From Cellulophaga sp. L1A9 (lineage in GTDB: Bacteria > Bacteroidota > Bacteroidia > Flavobacteriales > Flavobacteriaceae): a stretch of 64,000 bases of DNA. The notes under the pieces are model-generated. The model ran no database searches. It was not told where the DNA came from and saw only the letters and a list, made by a program, of their open reading frames with translations. The DNA lies in assembly GCF_009797025.1 (NCBI RefSeq), contig NZ_CP047027.1, positions 3,968,001 through 4,032,000 of the forward strand. The letters are read 5' to 3'. The position numbers and the translations under genes are program-made. Shown in pieces: positions 34,820 through 44,276 of the stretch. Position 1 is the first letter of the stretch; each line of letters starts with the position of its first letter.

Positions 34820-36511
34820 ATGTCTGACGATAAGAAAGTAATTTTTTCCATGTCTGGGGTTACTAAAACCTATAAAACGGCAAACACACCAGTTTTAAAA
34901 AATATATATCTAAGCTTTTTTTACGGAGCTAAAATAGGTATTCTTGGTCTTAACGGATCAGGTAAGTCCACACTCCTAAAGATCATAGCGGGAGTAGATA
35001 AAAATTTTCAAGGAGATGTGGTTTTCTCGCCAGGTTACCGTGTAGGCTACCTAGAGCAAGAACCAGAATTAGATGAAGATAAAACAGTTCTTGAAATTGT
35101 TAAAGAGGGTGTTGCTGATACCGTTGCAATTCTTGATGAATACAACAAGATAAATGATATGTTTGGGTTAGAGGAAGTGTATTCTGACGCAGATAAGATG
35201 GATAAGCTTATGGCACGTCAGGCAGTATTGCAGGATGAAATAGATGCTTCAAATGCTTGGGAATTAGATACCAAATTAGAAATTGCTATGGATGCCTTAC
35301 GGACACCAGATTCTGATAAAAAGATTGGTATTTTATCTGGAGGAGAGCGTAGACGTGTAGCCTTATGTCGTTTATTATTACAAGAGCCAGAAATATTATT
35401 ATTAGATGAACCTACCAACCACTTAGATGCAGAATCTGTACATTGGCTAGAACATCATTTAGCAGCATACAAAGGAACTGTTATTGCGGTAACGCATGAT
35501 AGGTACTTTTTAGACAATGTGGCGGGTTGGATTTTAGAATTAGATAGGGGAGAAGGTATTCCTTGGAAAGGAAACTATTCTAGCTGGTTAGATCAGAAGT
35601 CTAAGCGTATGGCAGATGAAAGTAAGGTAGCTTCCAAACGTCAAAAAACATTAGAACGTGAGTTAGAATGGGTACGTCAAGGCGCAAAAGGCCGTCAGAC
35701 CAAACAAAAAGCACGTTTAAATAATTACGATAAGTTAATGAGTCAAGACCAAAAGGTACTTGATGAAAAACTTGAAATATATATCCCTAATGGACCACGC
35801 TTAGGTACCAATGTTATTGAAGCCGTTGGAGTTAGTAAAGCATTCGGAGATAAATTGTTGTACGAGGATCTAAACTTTAAATTACCACAAGCGGGTATCG
35901 TTGGAGTTATCGGGCCAAACGGTGCTGGTAAAACAACGATTTTTAGAATGGTCATGGGAGAAGAGAAACCTGATAAGGGAGAGTTTGTAGTTGGTGATAC
36001 AGCCAAAATCGCTTATGTAGATCAAAGTCACTCTAACATAGATCCAGAGAAAACAATTTGGCAGAATTTTAGTGATGAGCAAGAAATGATCATGATGGGA
36101 GGGCGTCAAGTAAATTCTCGTGCGTATTTAAGTCGATTTAACTTTTCAGGAAGTGAACAGAATAAAAAAGTGAATATGTTGTCTGGTGGTGAACGTAACC
36201 GTTTACATTTAGCAATGACGCTAAAAGAAGAGGGTAACGTCTTACTCTTAGATGAGCCTACGAATGATCTTGATGTAAACACATTACGAGCCTTGGAAGA
36301 AGGTTTAGAGAATTTTGCAGGCTGTGCTGTTGTTATTTCTCACGACCGTTGGTTCCTAGATCGTATTTGTACACACATCTTAGCTTTTGAAGGAGATTCT
36401 CAAGTCTATTTCTTTGAAGGGTCATTCTCCGATTATGAAGAGAATAAGAAGAAACGTTTGGGTGGCGATTTAATGCCGAAACGTATTAAGTACAAGAAGT
36501 TAATTAGGTAA
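34820..36511 (+). CDS. ettA: Energy-dependent translational throttle protein EttA (ABC-F)
   Basis: A 563-residue cytosolic ABC-F ATPase with two nucleotide-binding domains on one chain. Walker A motifs are GLNGSGKSTLLK and GPNGAGKTTIF; signature motifs are LSGGERRRVAL and LSGGERNRLHL, and Walker B motifs LLLDEPTNHL and LLLDEPTNDL. The arm and linker region between the domains (RELEWVRQGAKGRQTK) is the part that contacts the ribosomal E site. EttA restrains the initiating ribosome under low ATP. Length is normal. A bidirectional palindromic terminator follows. Confidence 0.95.
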   Translation: MSDDKKVIFSMSGVTKTYKTANTPVLKNIYLSFFYGAKIGILGLNGSGKSTLLKIIAGVDKNFQGDVVFSPGYRVGYLEQEPELDEDKTVLEIVKEGVADTVAILDEYNKINDMFGLEEVYSDADKMDKLMARQAVLQDEIDASNAWELDTKLEIAMDALRTPDSDKKIGILSGGERRRVALCRLLLQEPEILLLDEPTNHLDAESVHWLEHHLAAYKGTVIAVTHDRYFLDNVAGWILELDRGEGIPWKGNYSSWLDQKSKRMADESKVASKRQKTLERELEWVRQGAKGRQTKQKARLNNYDKLMSQDQKVLDEKLEIYIPNGPRLGTNVIEAVGVSKAFGDKLLYEDLNFKLPQAGIVGVIGPNGAGKTTIFRMVMGEEKPDKGEFVVGDTAKIAYVDQSHSNIDPEKTIWQNFSDEQEMIMMGGRQVNSRAYLSRFNFSGSEQNKKVNMLSGGERNRLHLAMTLKEEGNVLLLDEPTNDLDVNTLRALEEGLENFAGCAVVISHDRWFLDRICTHILAFEGDSQVYFFEGSFSDYEENKKKRLGGDLMPKRIKYKKLIR

Positions 36512-36538
36512 TTAATGATATTACCCTAATAACAGCAA

Positions 36539-36580
36539 AAAATAAAAGCTCCTAAGAAATTTCTTAGGAGCTTTTATTTT
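36539..36580. terminator. Perfect 42-bp palindromic bidirectional terminator
   Basis: The region 36539-36580 is an exact inverted repeat centred between 36559 and 36560, with A-rich and T-rich flanks in both directions. It ends ettA on the plus strand and the metallo-hydrolase gene on the minus strand. Confidence 0.92.
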
Positions 36581-36596
36581 ATATTTAAAACGCTGC

Positions 36597-37391
36597 TTAA
36601 TACTCCATTTTCGGGTACCAATCTAATTGGATTACTTCAATAGTTGGGTCGCCTTCATTTACAAGTTTTTTAAATTTAGCAACATCACTTACATCAGGAT
36701 TTCCTCTATAATGATAAGGATATACTTGTTTAGGCTTAAATTCTAATACGGCACTAGCCGCGCTTTCTTCCGTCATTGTATACGGTAAGTTCATGCAAAT
36801 AAAAGCTTTGTCAATATTCTTTAAAGCGCGCATTTCAGGAATATCTTCTGTATCACCTGAGAAATAAATACGCTCGTCGTCTTTACTTAATAGGTATCCG
36901 TTTCCTCTCCCTTTGGTATGAAATTTTAAAGCCTCTTCACGTAAATTATACATAGGTATCGCTTCAATACTAATTCCATTAAAATCGGTTTTTTCGCCGT
37001 TTGCTAAAATCTGCAATTGTGATTTTAAATTTTCGGGTAATTTATCTGCTACCGCTTGTGGTGCTATTATTTTAGTGTCAGAAAGATCTAAAGAATCAAG
37101 TGTTGCCATATCTAAATGATCGCCATGGATATCAGTTATTAGCAAAAGATTAGGTTTTTTCTGTTCGGTATATTCATTCGCTCCCCCAACAGGATCAATA
37201 TAAATTGTGGTTTCGCCCCATTGTAATACAGCAGAAGCATGCTCAATAGGTGCTATATTGATGACTTCTTTCGTTTTTACTATGGTTTCGGTTTCAGCGG
37301 GTTGATTTTCGGTAACAGCTTCTTCCTTCTTATTTTCTTTACAGCCTATTACAAAAATTCCGAATAAACTGAGGGTAAGTAACTTTTTCAT
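36597..37391 (-). CDS. Lipoprotein metallo-beta-lactamase-fold hydrolase (UlaG-like)
   Basis: The 264-residue product has a type II signal with lipobox FVIGC, Cys17 being the lipidated residue. A Glu/Thr-rich linker then leads into a metallo-beta-lactamase-fold domain. The zinc site reads LITDIHGDHLDM, with further ligands in YFSGDTEDIPEM and YPYHYRG. Compared with the UPF0173 protein at 19851 it is about 40 residues longer at the N-terminus and is likely in the periplasmic leaflet or on the surface. Substrate unknown. It is the second gene of a leftward pair, 9 bp after the acetyltransferase gene. Confidence 0.9.
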   Translation of the reverse strand: MKKLLTLSLFGIFVIGCKENKKEEAVTENQPAETETIVKTKEVINIAPIEHASAVLQWGETTIYIDPVGGANEYTEQKKPNLLLITDIHGDHLDMATLDSLDLSDTKIIAPQAVADKLPENLKSQLQILANGEKTDFNGISIEAIPMYNLREEALKFHTKGRGNGYLLSKDDERIYFSGDTEDIPEMRALKNIDKAFICMNLPYTMTEESAASAVLEFKPKQVYPYHYRGNPDVSDVAKFKKLVNEGDPTIEVIQLDWYPKMEY

Positions 37392-37400
37392 AATTATACT

Positions 37401-37880
37401 TTATTTTAATTGCAATTCCATTTTGATGTCGCTTCGTGCATACGGAAGATCCTTCTCTATAGGCACCTCTACAAAATTATATTTTTTATAAAGGTATAAA
37501 GCGTGCGGAAGTTTGGTGCTTGAATACAAAATAATTTTATCCCAATCGCTTTGCTCACCAAAACGTATTGCAAATTTTAACAACGCTTGTCCAATCTTTA
37601 ATCCTTGGTACTTTTCACTAACAGCCATTTTTCCTAATTCGAAATGGGTATCATTTATCGGAATAAATGAAAAACATCCCACTATTTTTTCTTCATATTT
37701 AGCTAAGAAAATATGACCATTTTTTTTCAGAATTGTATTTTCACAATCATTAAGGAGTTCTTTATCCTTTTCTTCTACATAAAAATATTTTTCTAGCCAC
37801 TCCACGTTTAAATTATGAAAGGCTTTAGAATGTATTGGTTCATAGGGGATTATACTGATTTCCATTTTATATTGTTTCAA
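37401..37880 (-). CDS. GNAT family N-acetyltransferase
   Basis: A 159-residue acetyltransferase with a compact GNAT domain. The acetyl-CoA-binding segment is ELGKMAVSEKYQGLKIGQALL (Gln/Gly-x-Gly/Ala loop), followed by DKIILYSSTKLPHALYLYKKYNFVEVP, where the conserved Tyr of the family appears. The acceptor is unknown. It starts with a run of short acidic and aromatic residues, with no signal peptide, and is cytoplasmic. Cotranscribed with the lipoprotein hydrolase downstream. Confidence 0.88.
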   Translation of the reverse strand: MKQYKMEISIIPYEPIHSKAFHNLNVEWLEKYFYVEEKDKELLNDCENTILKKNGHIFLAKYEEKIVGCFSFIPINDTHFELGKMAVSEKYQGLKIGQALLKFAIRFGEQSDWDKIILYSSTKLPHALYLYKKYNFVEVPIEKDLPYARSDIKMELQLK

Positions 37881-38018
37881 AACAATATAAAATTACGGTT
37901 TTTACAAACTATTTTTTCCCTAAAAAATCTAAAAATAAAATTAAAACGTATATATTCCTGAAACAAACAAACTCCCTCGCAAGAGGAAAACTAAAAAGAA
38001 CTTTTAATTTTTTAAATT

Positions 38019-38906
38019 ATGGCAGAAACAAAAAGTAACAATGGATTAAAAGTAATAGCTGGTCTATTACTAGTATTGTTGGTTGGATTGGTAATTTATA
38101 CCGTGAGTCTTTACAAAGAAAAACAAGACAACACAGACAAGCTTAGCAAAGAAAAAGAATTAGTTGTAGAAGATTTGACTAGTTTACGTTCTGAATATGA
38201 CAAAGCAATTTTAGAGAGTAATGCAACAAATGAAGAATTAGTAAGCGCAAGAGATAATATCGCAAAATACATTGATTCTGTAAAAACAATGAAGCTTGAT
38301 ATTTCTGCTTTAGGGAAATACAGAAGACAAGTAAGTATTCTTACCAAGGAAAGACAGCAATTAATTAGAAAAGTTGATTCGTTAACTCGTTCTAATGGTA
38401 GATTGGTAATGGAAAGAGATAGTACGTTTACGGAATTAGAAAAACAAACTGTTTTCAACGATTCTTTAGTAGTTCAAAATACACAATTAGCAAATGTTGT
38501 TGAAAGAGGTTCTGCCTTAAACATTTCTAAATTGGCTGTAGATGCCGTAAAAGAGCGTAACAGTGGAAAATTAGTTTCTACGTCTAGAGCTGGTGCAACA
38601 GATAAATTTAAAGTATGTTTTACTTTAACAAATAATACAATAGCTCAAGCTGGTGATAAAGCTTTTTATATTGAAGTTTTAGATCCTCAAGGAAATGTTT
38701 TAGGAGAGAGTTTTACTAAAACTACCGATGAAGGTGCTTCTGTAACGTATAGTAAGGCTACTTCATTCTACTATGAAAATAAAGCTTTAGATGTTTGTGA
38801 TTATATCAATAAGCCATCAGGAGACTTCCAAAAAGGAAACTATATGGTTAATGTATATGATAATAAGCTTAAATTATTAGGAACTAGTAAGTTCACGTTA
38901 AAATAG
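38019..38906 (+). CDS. Membrane-anchored coiled-coil protein of unknown function
   Basis: The 295-residue protein has one N-terminal membrane helix (VIAGLLLVLLVGLVIYTVSLY, about 12-32). A long coiled coil follows (about 33-150), rich in Leu, Lys and Glu with many Asp/Ser, and then a C-terminal globular domain (about 175-295) with strands KVCFTLTNNTIAQAGDKAFYIEVLDPQG and GNYMVNVYDNKLKLLGTSKFTL. The tail domain looks like an immunoglobulin-like or jelly-roll strand pair. Topology is N-in, C-out. A strong terminator closes the gene. No family name recognised; probably envelope structure. Confidence 0.78.
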   Translation: MAETKSNNGLKVIAGLLLVLLVGLVIYTVSLYKEKQDNTDKLSKEKELVVEDLTSLRSEYDKAILESNATNEELVSARDNIAKYIDSVKTMKLDISALGKYRRQVSILTKERQQLIRKVDSLTRSNGRLVMERDSTFTELEKQTVFNDSLVVQNTQLANVVERGSALNISKLAVDAVKERNSGKLVSTSRAGATDKFKVCFTLTNNTIAQAGDKAFYIEVLDPQGNVLGESFTKTTDEGASVTYSKATSFYYENKALDVCDYINKPSGDFQKGNYMVNVYDNKLKLLGTSKFTLK

Positions 38907-38928
38907 TCTTAGGCTAACCATTAACAAA

Positions 38929-38968
38929 AAAGGGGTAATCTTTAATTAGATTACCCCTTTCTTTTTTT
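38929..38968 (+). terminator. Rho-independent terminator of the coiled-coil gene
   Basis: AGGGGTAATCT at 38931-38941 pairs with AGATTACCCCT at 38948-38958, with a further A-T pair on each side, followed by a T run interrupted by one C. Confidence 0.88.
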
Positions 38969-39351
38969 AATAAGTAACTTTTGATAATGATTGGCTTAGC
39001 GTTAGCGCCTAATAGAACTATAGTGTAGTGAAAAACCACTCGAATATGGTGCTCTTGCAGCGCTCTTAAAAGTATACATCCTTTAAAAAAAGGTTATATA
39101 AACTTTGAAATTCAATACGAGGAGGAAATTACGGGCTGTATAGAAAAGGAGCTTTATTGCTTTTATTGTGGAAATGGATGAGAAACAAATGTTCCTAACG
39201 TAATATAAAAAAGAGGATGTAAATGAAATTTCTGAAGAAAATACAGATAAATAAGTAGCTGATATTCAATTATTTATCTCAGATATAAACCATCGATTTT
39301 CGATTGGAAGCTCTGAATTTGAAGGAGATTGAAAATTGTTTGTAGTATAAT
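38969..39351. other. Gene-free stretch, possible decayed coding remnant
   Basis: No intact frame is present. On the plus strand, short open pieces in shifting frames read EYGALAALLKVYIL, then FEIQYEEEITGCIEKELYCFYCGNG, then YKKEDVNEISEENTDK and VADIQLFISDINHRFSIGSSEFEGD, each broken by stops. Their amino-acid composition looks protein-like, so this may be an old pseudogene, but no family is recognised. Confidence 0.3.
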
Positions 39352-39390
39352 AAAGGCTCTTTCTAGAAAATTTTCTAGTAAGAGCCTTTT
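39352..39390 (-). terminator. Terminator of fumC
   Basis: AAAGGCTCT (39352-39360) pairs with AGAGCCTTT (39381-39389), and the inner bases TCTAGA / TCTAG also pair. On the minus strand the stem is followed by TTTA-rich DNA. It lies 6 bp beyond the fumC stop. Confidence 0.75.
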
Positions 39391-39395
39391 ATGAT

Positions 39396-40793
39396 TTATT
39401 TTAAAGTTCCAACCATTTCTTCTGGTTTTACCCAATCATCATAGTCTTCTGCGCTTACATATCCAAGATTAACAGCTTCTTCTTTTAACGTAGTTCCGTT
39501 CTTATGAGCAGTGTTTGCAATTTCGGCAGCTTTATAATATCCAATTTTAGTGTTTAATGCTGTAACCAACATTAATGAGTTATTAAGTAATTGCTTAATA
39601 ACTTCATGGTTAGGCTCAATACCAACAGCACAATTTTCTTCAAAACTTACACAAGCATCTCCAAGGAGTTCTGCAGATTGTAAAATGTTGGCGGCCATCA
39701 TAGGTTTAAATACATTCAATTCATAATGCCCCTGAGTGCCTCCAACGCTAATTGCTACATCATTACCCATAACCTGTGCACACACCATAGTTAATGCCTC
39801 ACATTGCGTAGGATTAACTTTTCCAGGCATTATTGAACTACCAGGTTCGTTAGCAGGAATAATAATTTCTCCAATTCCTGAACGTGGTCCGGAAGCCATC
39901 ATTCTAATATCATTGGCAATTTTATTTAAGGATACAGCTAGTTGCTTTAATGCTCCATGGCTCTCTACGATAGCATCGTGAGCAGCTAAAGCTTCAAATT
40001 TGTTTTCGGCAGTGATAAAGGGTAGTCCTGTAAACTCCGCAATAAAATCTGCTACAACTACGTCATAACCATCTGGAGTGTTTAAACCAGTACCTACTGC
40101 AGTTCCTCCAAGAGCAAGTTCTGCTAAATGAGGGAGTGTATTGTTTAATGCTTTTAAGCCATGATCTAATTGAGATACATATCCCGAGAATTCTTGTCCT
40201 AAAGTTAGGGGAGTGGCATCCATTAAATGGGTACGTCCAATTTTTACGACATTTTTAAATTCAATTGTTTTTTTGTGTAATGTGTCACGCAGTTTCGTTA
40301 CTCCTGGAATAGTAACCTCAACAATCTTCTTATATGCAGCAATATGCATTCCTGTTGGAAAGGTATCGTTAGAAGATTGAGATTTATTTACGTCGTCATT
40401 AGGCTGAATTACTTTTTCGCCTTCTCCAATAATATTTCCAGCAAGTTCCTGTGCTCTATTAGCAATAACTTCATTAACGTTCATATTGCTCTGAGTACCA
40501 GAACCAGTTTGCCAAATAACCAAAGGAAATTGATCATCATGTTTTTTTGCTAAAATTTCATCACATACTTGGGTGATTAAATCTCTTTTCTCTTCAGAAA
40601 GAACTCCTAACTTATGATTTGCATAAGCAGCAGCTTTCTTTAAATAAGCAAATCCGTATACAATATCTAAAGGCATAGAGCCTTTAGGGCCTATTTTAAA
40701 ATTGTTTCTTGAGCGTTCTGTTTGGGCGCCCCAGTATTTATCCGAAGGAACTTCTACATTGCCCATCGTATCTTTTTCTATTCTATAACTCAT
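39396..40793 (-). CDS. fumC: Class II fumarate hydratase
   Basis: The enzyme interconverts fumarate and malate in the TCA cycle. The 465-residue cytoplasmic homotetramer subunit is of the aspartase/fumarase superfamily. The signature is [15 protein letters not shown] in the C-terminal half; other conserved segments are [34 protein letters not shown] and [16 protein letters not shown]. The start is taken at 40793 ([16 protein letters not shown]); an upstream ATG would add 7 leader residues. A TATCTTTG box on the minus strand at 40824-40817 is well placed as a -7 element. Confident call. Confidence 0.97.
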   Translation of the reverse strand: MSYRIEKDTMGNVEVPSDKYWGAQTERSRNNFKIGPKGSMPLDIVYGFAYLKKAAAYANHKLGVLSEEKRDLITQVCDEILAKKHDDQFPLVIWQTGSGTQSNMNVNEVIANRAQELAGNIIGEGEKVIQPNDDVNKSQSSNDTFPTGMHIAAYKKIVEVTIPGVTKLRDTLHKKTIEFKNVVKIGRTHLMDATPLTLGQEFSGYVSQLDHGLKALNNTLPHLAELALGGTAVGTGLNTPDGYDVVVADFIAEFTGLPFITAENKFEALAAHDAIVESHGALKQLAVSLNKIANDIRMMASGPRSGIGEIIIPANEPGSSIMPGKVNPTQCEALTMVCAQVMGNDVAISVGGTQGHYELNVFKPMMAANILQSAELLGDACVSFEENCAVGIEPNHEVIKQLLNNSLMLVTALNTKIGYYKAAEIANTAHKNGTTLKEEAVNLGYVSAEDYDDWVKPEEMVGTLK

Positions 40794-40884
40794 AAGAAAT
40801 TTATTAATGTACACTACAAAGATATTGTATTGTGATTTTTTTTTGGCGTCTCTTTAAAATAATTCTATTTTTTTTTAAAATTCA

Positions 40885-40917
40885 TTTGTACTATTCATCA
40901 ATTTCAAAGTATCTTTG
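40885..40917 (+). promoter_or_regulatory. Complete Bacteroidota promoter (TTTG - 21 bp - TATCTTTG)
   Basis: TTTG at 40885-40888 and TATCTTTG at 40910-40917 are separated by 21 bp, an excellent match to the -33/-7 consensus. Transcription should begin near 40921, some 16 nt before the ATG at 40938. Confidence 0.75.
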
Positions 40918-40937
40918 TAGTAATAAAAATTAATAGC

Positions 40938-41120
40938 ATGTTTGAATTTGACCAATATTTAGGGTTTTTAGCGTTCTTAACTATTTTAACAATAGGTTTT
41001 TGGATAATGATTTTCCTATTAACTTTTGTAATACCTTACTGGTTAGGAGGAAACCTTATAGAGCTTTATAAAGAAAAGCGTGATGCTAAAAGAGCAAAGC
41101 TAAAAGAAGAAGAGCAATAA
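40938..41120 (+). CDS. Small membrane protein, 60 aa
   Basis: The 60-residue product has a single long hydrophobic helix or hairpin (LGFLAFLTILTIGFWIMIFLLTFVIPYWL, about 8-37). A charged tail rich in Lys, Arg and Glu follows (YKEKRDAKRAKLKEEEQ), which probably forms a cytoplasmic helix. A clean promoter in front and a terminator behind show it is expressed on its own. Function unknown. Divergent from fumC. Confidence 0.75.
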   Translation: MFEFDQYLGFLAFLTILTIGFWIMIFLLTFVIPYWLGGNLIELYKEKRDAKRAKLKEEEQ

Positions 41121-41161
41121 GAGATTCTATTTTTTCTCTAAATTGTTATCTATTAAATATA

Positions 41162-41189
41162 AAAAAAGAAGCCAATTGGCTTCTTTTTT
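41162..41189. terminator. Bidirectional terminator
   Basis: A perfect palindrome of AAAAAAGAAGCC with GGCTTCTTTTTT around AATT. It ends the 60-residue membrane protein gene on the plus strand and the barrel protein gene on the minus strand. Confidence 0.9.
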
Positions 41190-41210
41190 GTTTCTATATG
41201 TGAATGAATA

Positions 41211-43688
41211 CTAGAATTCATCACCACCGTCATCATCATTTCTTTGTTGTCCTTTTTGTTTTGAAGATTTTCCTTTTGGCTGATTAAATCGATACATAAA
41301 ACCAAGTGTAAATTGTCTTTGCCTCCATTGAAATTCGCTTTCAGATGTAAATGTATCTGTATCTGTAAAAGATCTTCTTTTTGCGGAGTTAAATACATCA
41401 TTTACATTAAATGATAATGTTCCTTTATCCCCAAAAACATCTTTACTAAATGCAATACTAGCAAAGGTCATACTTTTACTTTCTGTTTGTGAATTTTCAG
41501 AAGGACCTCTGTAAAAAATGTTGGTTTGCCAATCAATTTTTGCAGGCAATGAAATCTTTGTACTAAACCTAGAAAACCAACTTGTGTTTTTAGCACCATA
41601 ATCTACTTCATTAAAAACACCTTCTGACTCAAACTGGAAAAAGTTGAAGCTACCATTTAAACGCAACCATTTAGTTGGGTTATATAAAAGTCCTACTTCA
41701 GCTCCTATTCTTTGATTAGAAGATAAATTGATAGGTAAAGTTCTAATGATATTTACTCCATCCGAAGTAAAGGTTCCAGTTTCTTCTTGTATACGTTCAA
41801 AAGAATTTGTTTCTTTTTGATAATAGATTGAAGAGGTAAAGGTTGCTTTTTTCCATCTCTTTAAATAACCTACATCATACGCATTTGCATACGCGGGGTC
41901 TAAATCAGGGTTTCCTTGAAAAACATTTGTTGTACTTGTTCTGGAAGGGAAGGGGTTAATGTAACGTCCTCTAGGTCTGTTAATTCTTCTGTTATACCCT
42001 AAAGAGATACTTTCCATATCACTTAATTCTAAAATTAAGTTTAATGTAGGGAAAAGGCCTAAATAGTTTTTATCAAAATTTAAATCTACGTCAGATCCTA
42101 ATAATTCTTGTAAGGCTGCGGCATCAATCTCAGATTCAACATCTCCTTTCAATTGAGTGTTTTCTAATCTAAGGCCTAATAAATAAGAAAATTGACCATG
42201 CTTATTCCCATATTGTGTGTAGAACGCATTAATATTTTCGTCGTAGGTAAATTTATTTTTTAACTCCAAATCAGTTACAAACAATCCATTATCAAAATTT
42301 AAAGTGTCTAATTGATAGTCTGTTATAGATTGTTTAAAATTACCTCGATATCCTGCTTCAAACTGCGCATCACCCATGGGTAACACATAATCTGCTTGAA
42401 ATAAAAATTCATTCTGTGTTTCTTTTTCGTAAATATTTTCTCTGTCATTTAACTCATCGTCAGGAAAGGTATTTACTTCTGTAATATCAGTAAATGCATC
42501 TTTAATATCATAAGAATATTGAAAATCACTAGTTAATTTGTGTCCTTTGTCATTAAAATCATTGGTATAATTTACAGATACTTGGTAACTATTATCGTCT
42601 TCTTCTTCTTTTTCTTCACGAAGTGTTTCTTTTGTTATTGTTCCACTATTGTAAAGATCACTTTCGGTATCGGTAACATCTGATTCATCTGAAAATCGAC
42701 CAAAAACACTAGCTGTAATCGATGATTTTTCAGTTAAGAAGTATTCTAAACCTAGGTTGGCATTGAAAGACTTGTCTTCTCTGTTAATATCTCGATCTTC
42801 AAAAACTCTATCAAAACTACTCGATACATAATTATTGTCAAAAAATGCGTTTCCCGGAGATCTACGATAAGAATATCCCAACGTATTGAATATATTAAAC
42901 TTATCTGTACGTAAATTTAAATTAGTGTTCACTGAACTTGATGTAGGATACCCTAGAGTAGTATTTAGAGATCCATTAAAACCAAGGGTTTTCTCTTTTT
43001 TTAAGACGATATTTAAGATCCCTGCAGTACCTTCAGCATCATATCTTGCAGAAGGACTTGTAATTACTTCCACTTTTTCTATAGCATCTGCGGGTAGTTG
43101 GCGTAAGGCATCTGTAGAGCCAAAACCTGCCATGGCAGAAGGTTTACCATTAATTAGTATTCTAACATTCTCATTTCCTCTTAAACTAATAGCACCATCA
43201 ACATCTACAGTTACAGAGGGTACATTATTTAATGCATCGCTAATATTGGCTCCACTCGTGGTAAGATCTTTTCCAATATTATATACTTTTTTGTCTAAAC
43301 GGACTTCTACAGTCGTTTTTTCTCCAACCACTTCTATGCCTTCTAGTTGGGATACATCTGGATTAAGTTGTATGGTACCTAAATTTATAGATTTAGTAAG
43401 TGTTTGATTTGGTAGTCTATAGGTTTTATAGCCAATATATTCTAAGCTTATATTGTACTTTCCTGGTAGCGTTTCTACTTCGTATTTACCTGATCCATCA
43501 GTAATGCCACCTGTAACTTTACTAGGATCATCTACACTTTGTAAAACAAGTGTTGCATATTCTAAAGGTTGCCCAGTATCTTGCTCTACTACTATTCCTG
43601 TAATTTTTATGGGGTTTTGCTCTTGTGGCCTTTGAGCTGTTAAGCTAAATAATGTTAGTAGTAGGGTAATTGGAAGTAGTAGTTTCAT
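41211..43688 (-). CDS. TonB-receptor-like outer-membrane beta-barrel protein
   Basis: The 825-residue protein has a signal peptide (PITLLLTLFSLTAQ). A CarboxypepD_reg domain follows (GIVVEQDTGQPLEYATLVLQS, about 30-110), then a plug domain (about 115-225: VRLDKKVYNIGKDLT, ISLRGNENVRILINGKPSAMAGF, EVITSPSARYDAEGTAGILNIVLKK). The remaining ~580 residues form a barrel of the OMP_b-brl_2 family with regularly spaced aromatic strands, ending GFMYRFNQ. After the last strand there is a Lys/Gln/Asp-rich tail ending DEF. Imported substrate unknown. The gene at 43701 lies 12 bp upstream on the same strand and may encode a partner. Confidence 0.92.
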   Translation of the reverse strand: MKLLLPITLLLTLFSLTAQRPQEQNPIKITGIVVEQDTGQPLEYATLVLQSVDDPSKVTGGITDGSGKYEVETLPGKYNISLEYIGYKTYRLPNQTLTKSINLGTIQLNPDVSQLEGIEVVGEKTTVEVRLDKKVYNIGKDLTTSGANISDALNNVPSVTVDVDGAISLRGNENVRILINGKPSAMAGFGSTDALRQLPADAIEKVEVITSPSARYDAEGTAGILNIVLKKEKTLGFNGSLNTTLGYPTSSSVNTNLNLRTDKFNIFNTLGYSYRRSPGNAFFDNNYVSSSFDRVFEDRDINREDKSFNANLGLEYFLTEKSSITASVFGRFSDESDVTDTESDLYNSGTITKETLREEKEEEDDNSYQVSVNYTNDFNDKGHKLTSDFQYSYDIKDAFTDITEVNTFPDDELNDRENIYEKETQNEFLFQADYVLPMGDAQFEAGYRGNFKQSITDYQLDTLNFDNGLFVTDLELKNKFTYDENINAFYTQYGNKHGQFSYLLGLRLENTQLKGDVESEIDAAALQELLGSDVDLNFDKNYLGLFPTLNLILELSDMESISLGYNRRINRPRGRYINPFPSRTSTTNVFQGNPDLDPAYANAYDVGYLKRWKKATFTSSIYYQKETNSFERIQEETGTFTSDGVNIIRTLPINLSSNQRIGAEVGLLYNPTKWLRLNGSFNFFQFESEGVFNEVDYGAKNTSWFSRFSTKISLPAKIDWQTNIFYRGPSENSQTESKSMTFASIAFSKDVFGDKGTLSFNVNDVFNSAKRRSFTDTDTFTSESEFQWRQRQFTLGFMYRFNQPKGKSSKQKGQQRNDDDGGDEF

Positions 43689-43700
43689 GTAGTTTTTAAA

Positions 43701-44171
43701 TTAATCTTTGTTTTTCTTTTTTTTCTTTTTCTTCTTTTTTGATTTGAATCTGTCTTTTTGCAATTTTTCAAAAGCTTCATACTTATCTTCAGGTAAGCCT
43801 GCTCTTAATTCTTCTTCTTGCTCCTTGACAATTTTCTCCATGGCCTCTCTGGTTTTCTCAGGCTCCAATTTTAAAATTTGCAATTCAATACGTTTTTGAA
43901 CACTCTTGGTTAAAATACTTCTAACAATTGCCTCTTCAAAGGGGTTTAAGCCTACTGCTTCTGTTATGTTGGGCATTTCATTATCTACAATTTGCTCTGC
44001 AGTAAGTGCTTTTGGCTCTTCTTGCGGGGTTTGTGCTTGTGGAATAGAACTTCTTTGTCTTCCGTAACCATTTCCACTTCCTCCATAGCCATTACCATAT
44101 TGAGCTTGTATCTCTACAGAGGATAGGGCTAAGGTTAAAATTGCAATTAATGATTTTAAAAATATTTTCAT
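43701..44171 (-). CDS. Periplasmic LTXXQ/Spy-like helical protein with poly-Lys tail
   Basis: The 156-residue product has a signal peptide (LIAILTLALSSVEIQAQ) and a Gly/Tyr/Asn-rich linker (YGNGYGGSGNGYGRQ). A helical domain follows (about 60-145: LTAEQIVDNEMPNITEAVGLNPFEEAIVRSIL, LEPEKTREAMEKIVKEQ) that resembles the LTXXQ/Spy-type periplasmic chaperone or zinc-sensor pattern. The C-terminus is a run of about 12 Lys ending NKD. It lies directly upstream of the barrel gene and is likely its operon partner. The Lys tail could bind LPS, DNA or polysaccharide. Confidence 0.8.
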   Translation of the reverse strand: MKIFLKSLIAILTLALSSVEIQAQYGNGYGGSGNGYGRQRSSIPQAQTPQEEPKALTAEQIVDNEMPNITEAVGLNPFEEAIVRSILTKSVQKRIELQILKLEPEKTREAMEKIVKEQEEELRAGLPEDKYEAFEKLQKDRFKSKKKKKKKKKNKD

Positions 44172-44276
44172 GGTTAATAATATTATAAGATTATAAAACT
44201 AAAATAAGGTTTAAAGGAACTTGGTTAAAAGTTTGTTAAAATGATTTAACCAAGTTTTGTGCCAAAGAATAGAATA

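Noticed and set aside
36539..36580. A 42-bp perfect palindrome as a possible mobile-element end or attachment site.
   Set aside because: Position between two convergent gene ends and A/T-rich flanks fit a bidirectional terminator, as at several other places in the window.
43708..43899. Plus-strand frame beginning with a run of Phe.
   Set aside because: It is the reverse complement of the poly-Lys tail of the periplasmic protein. Composition is an artefact.
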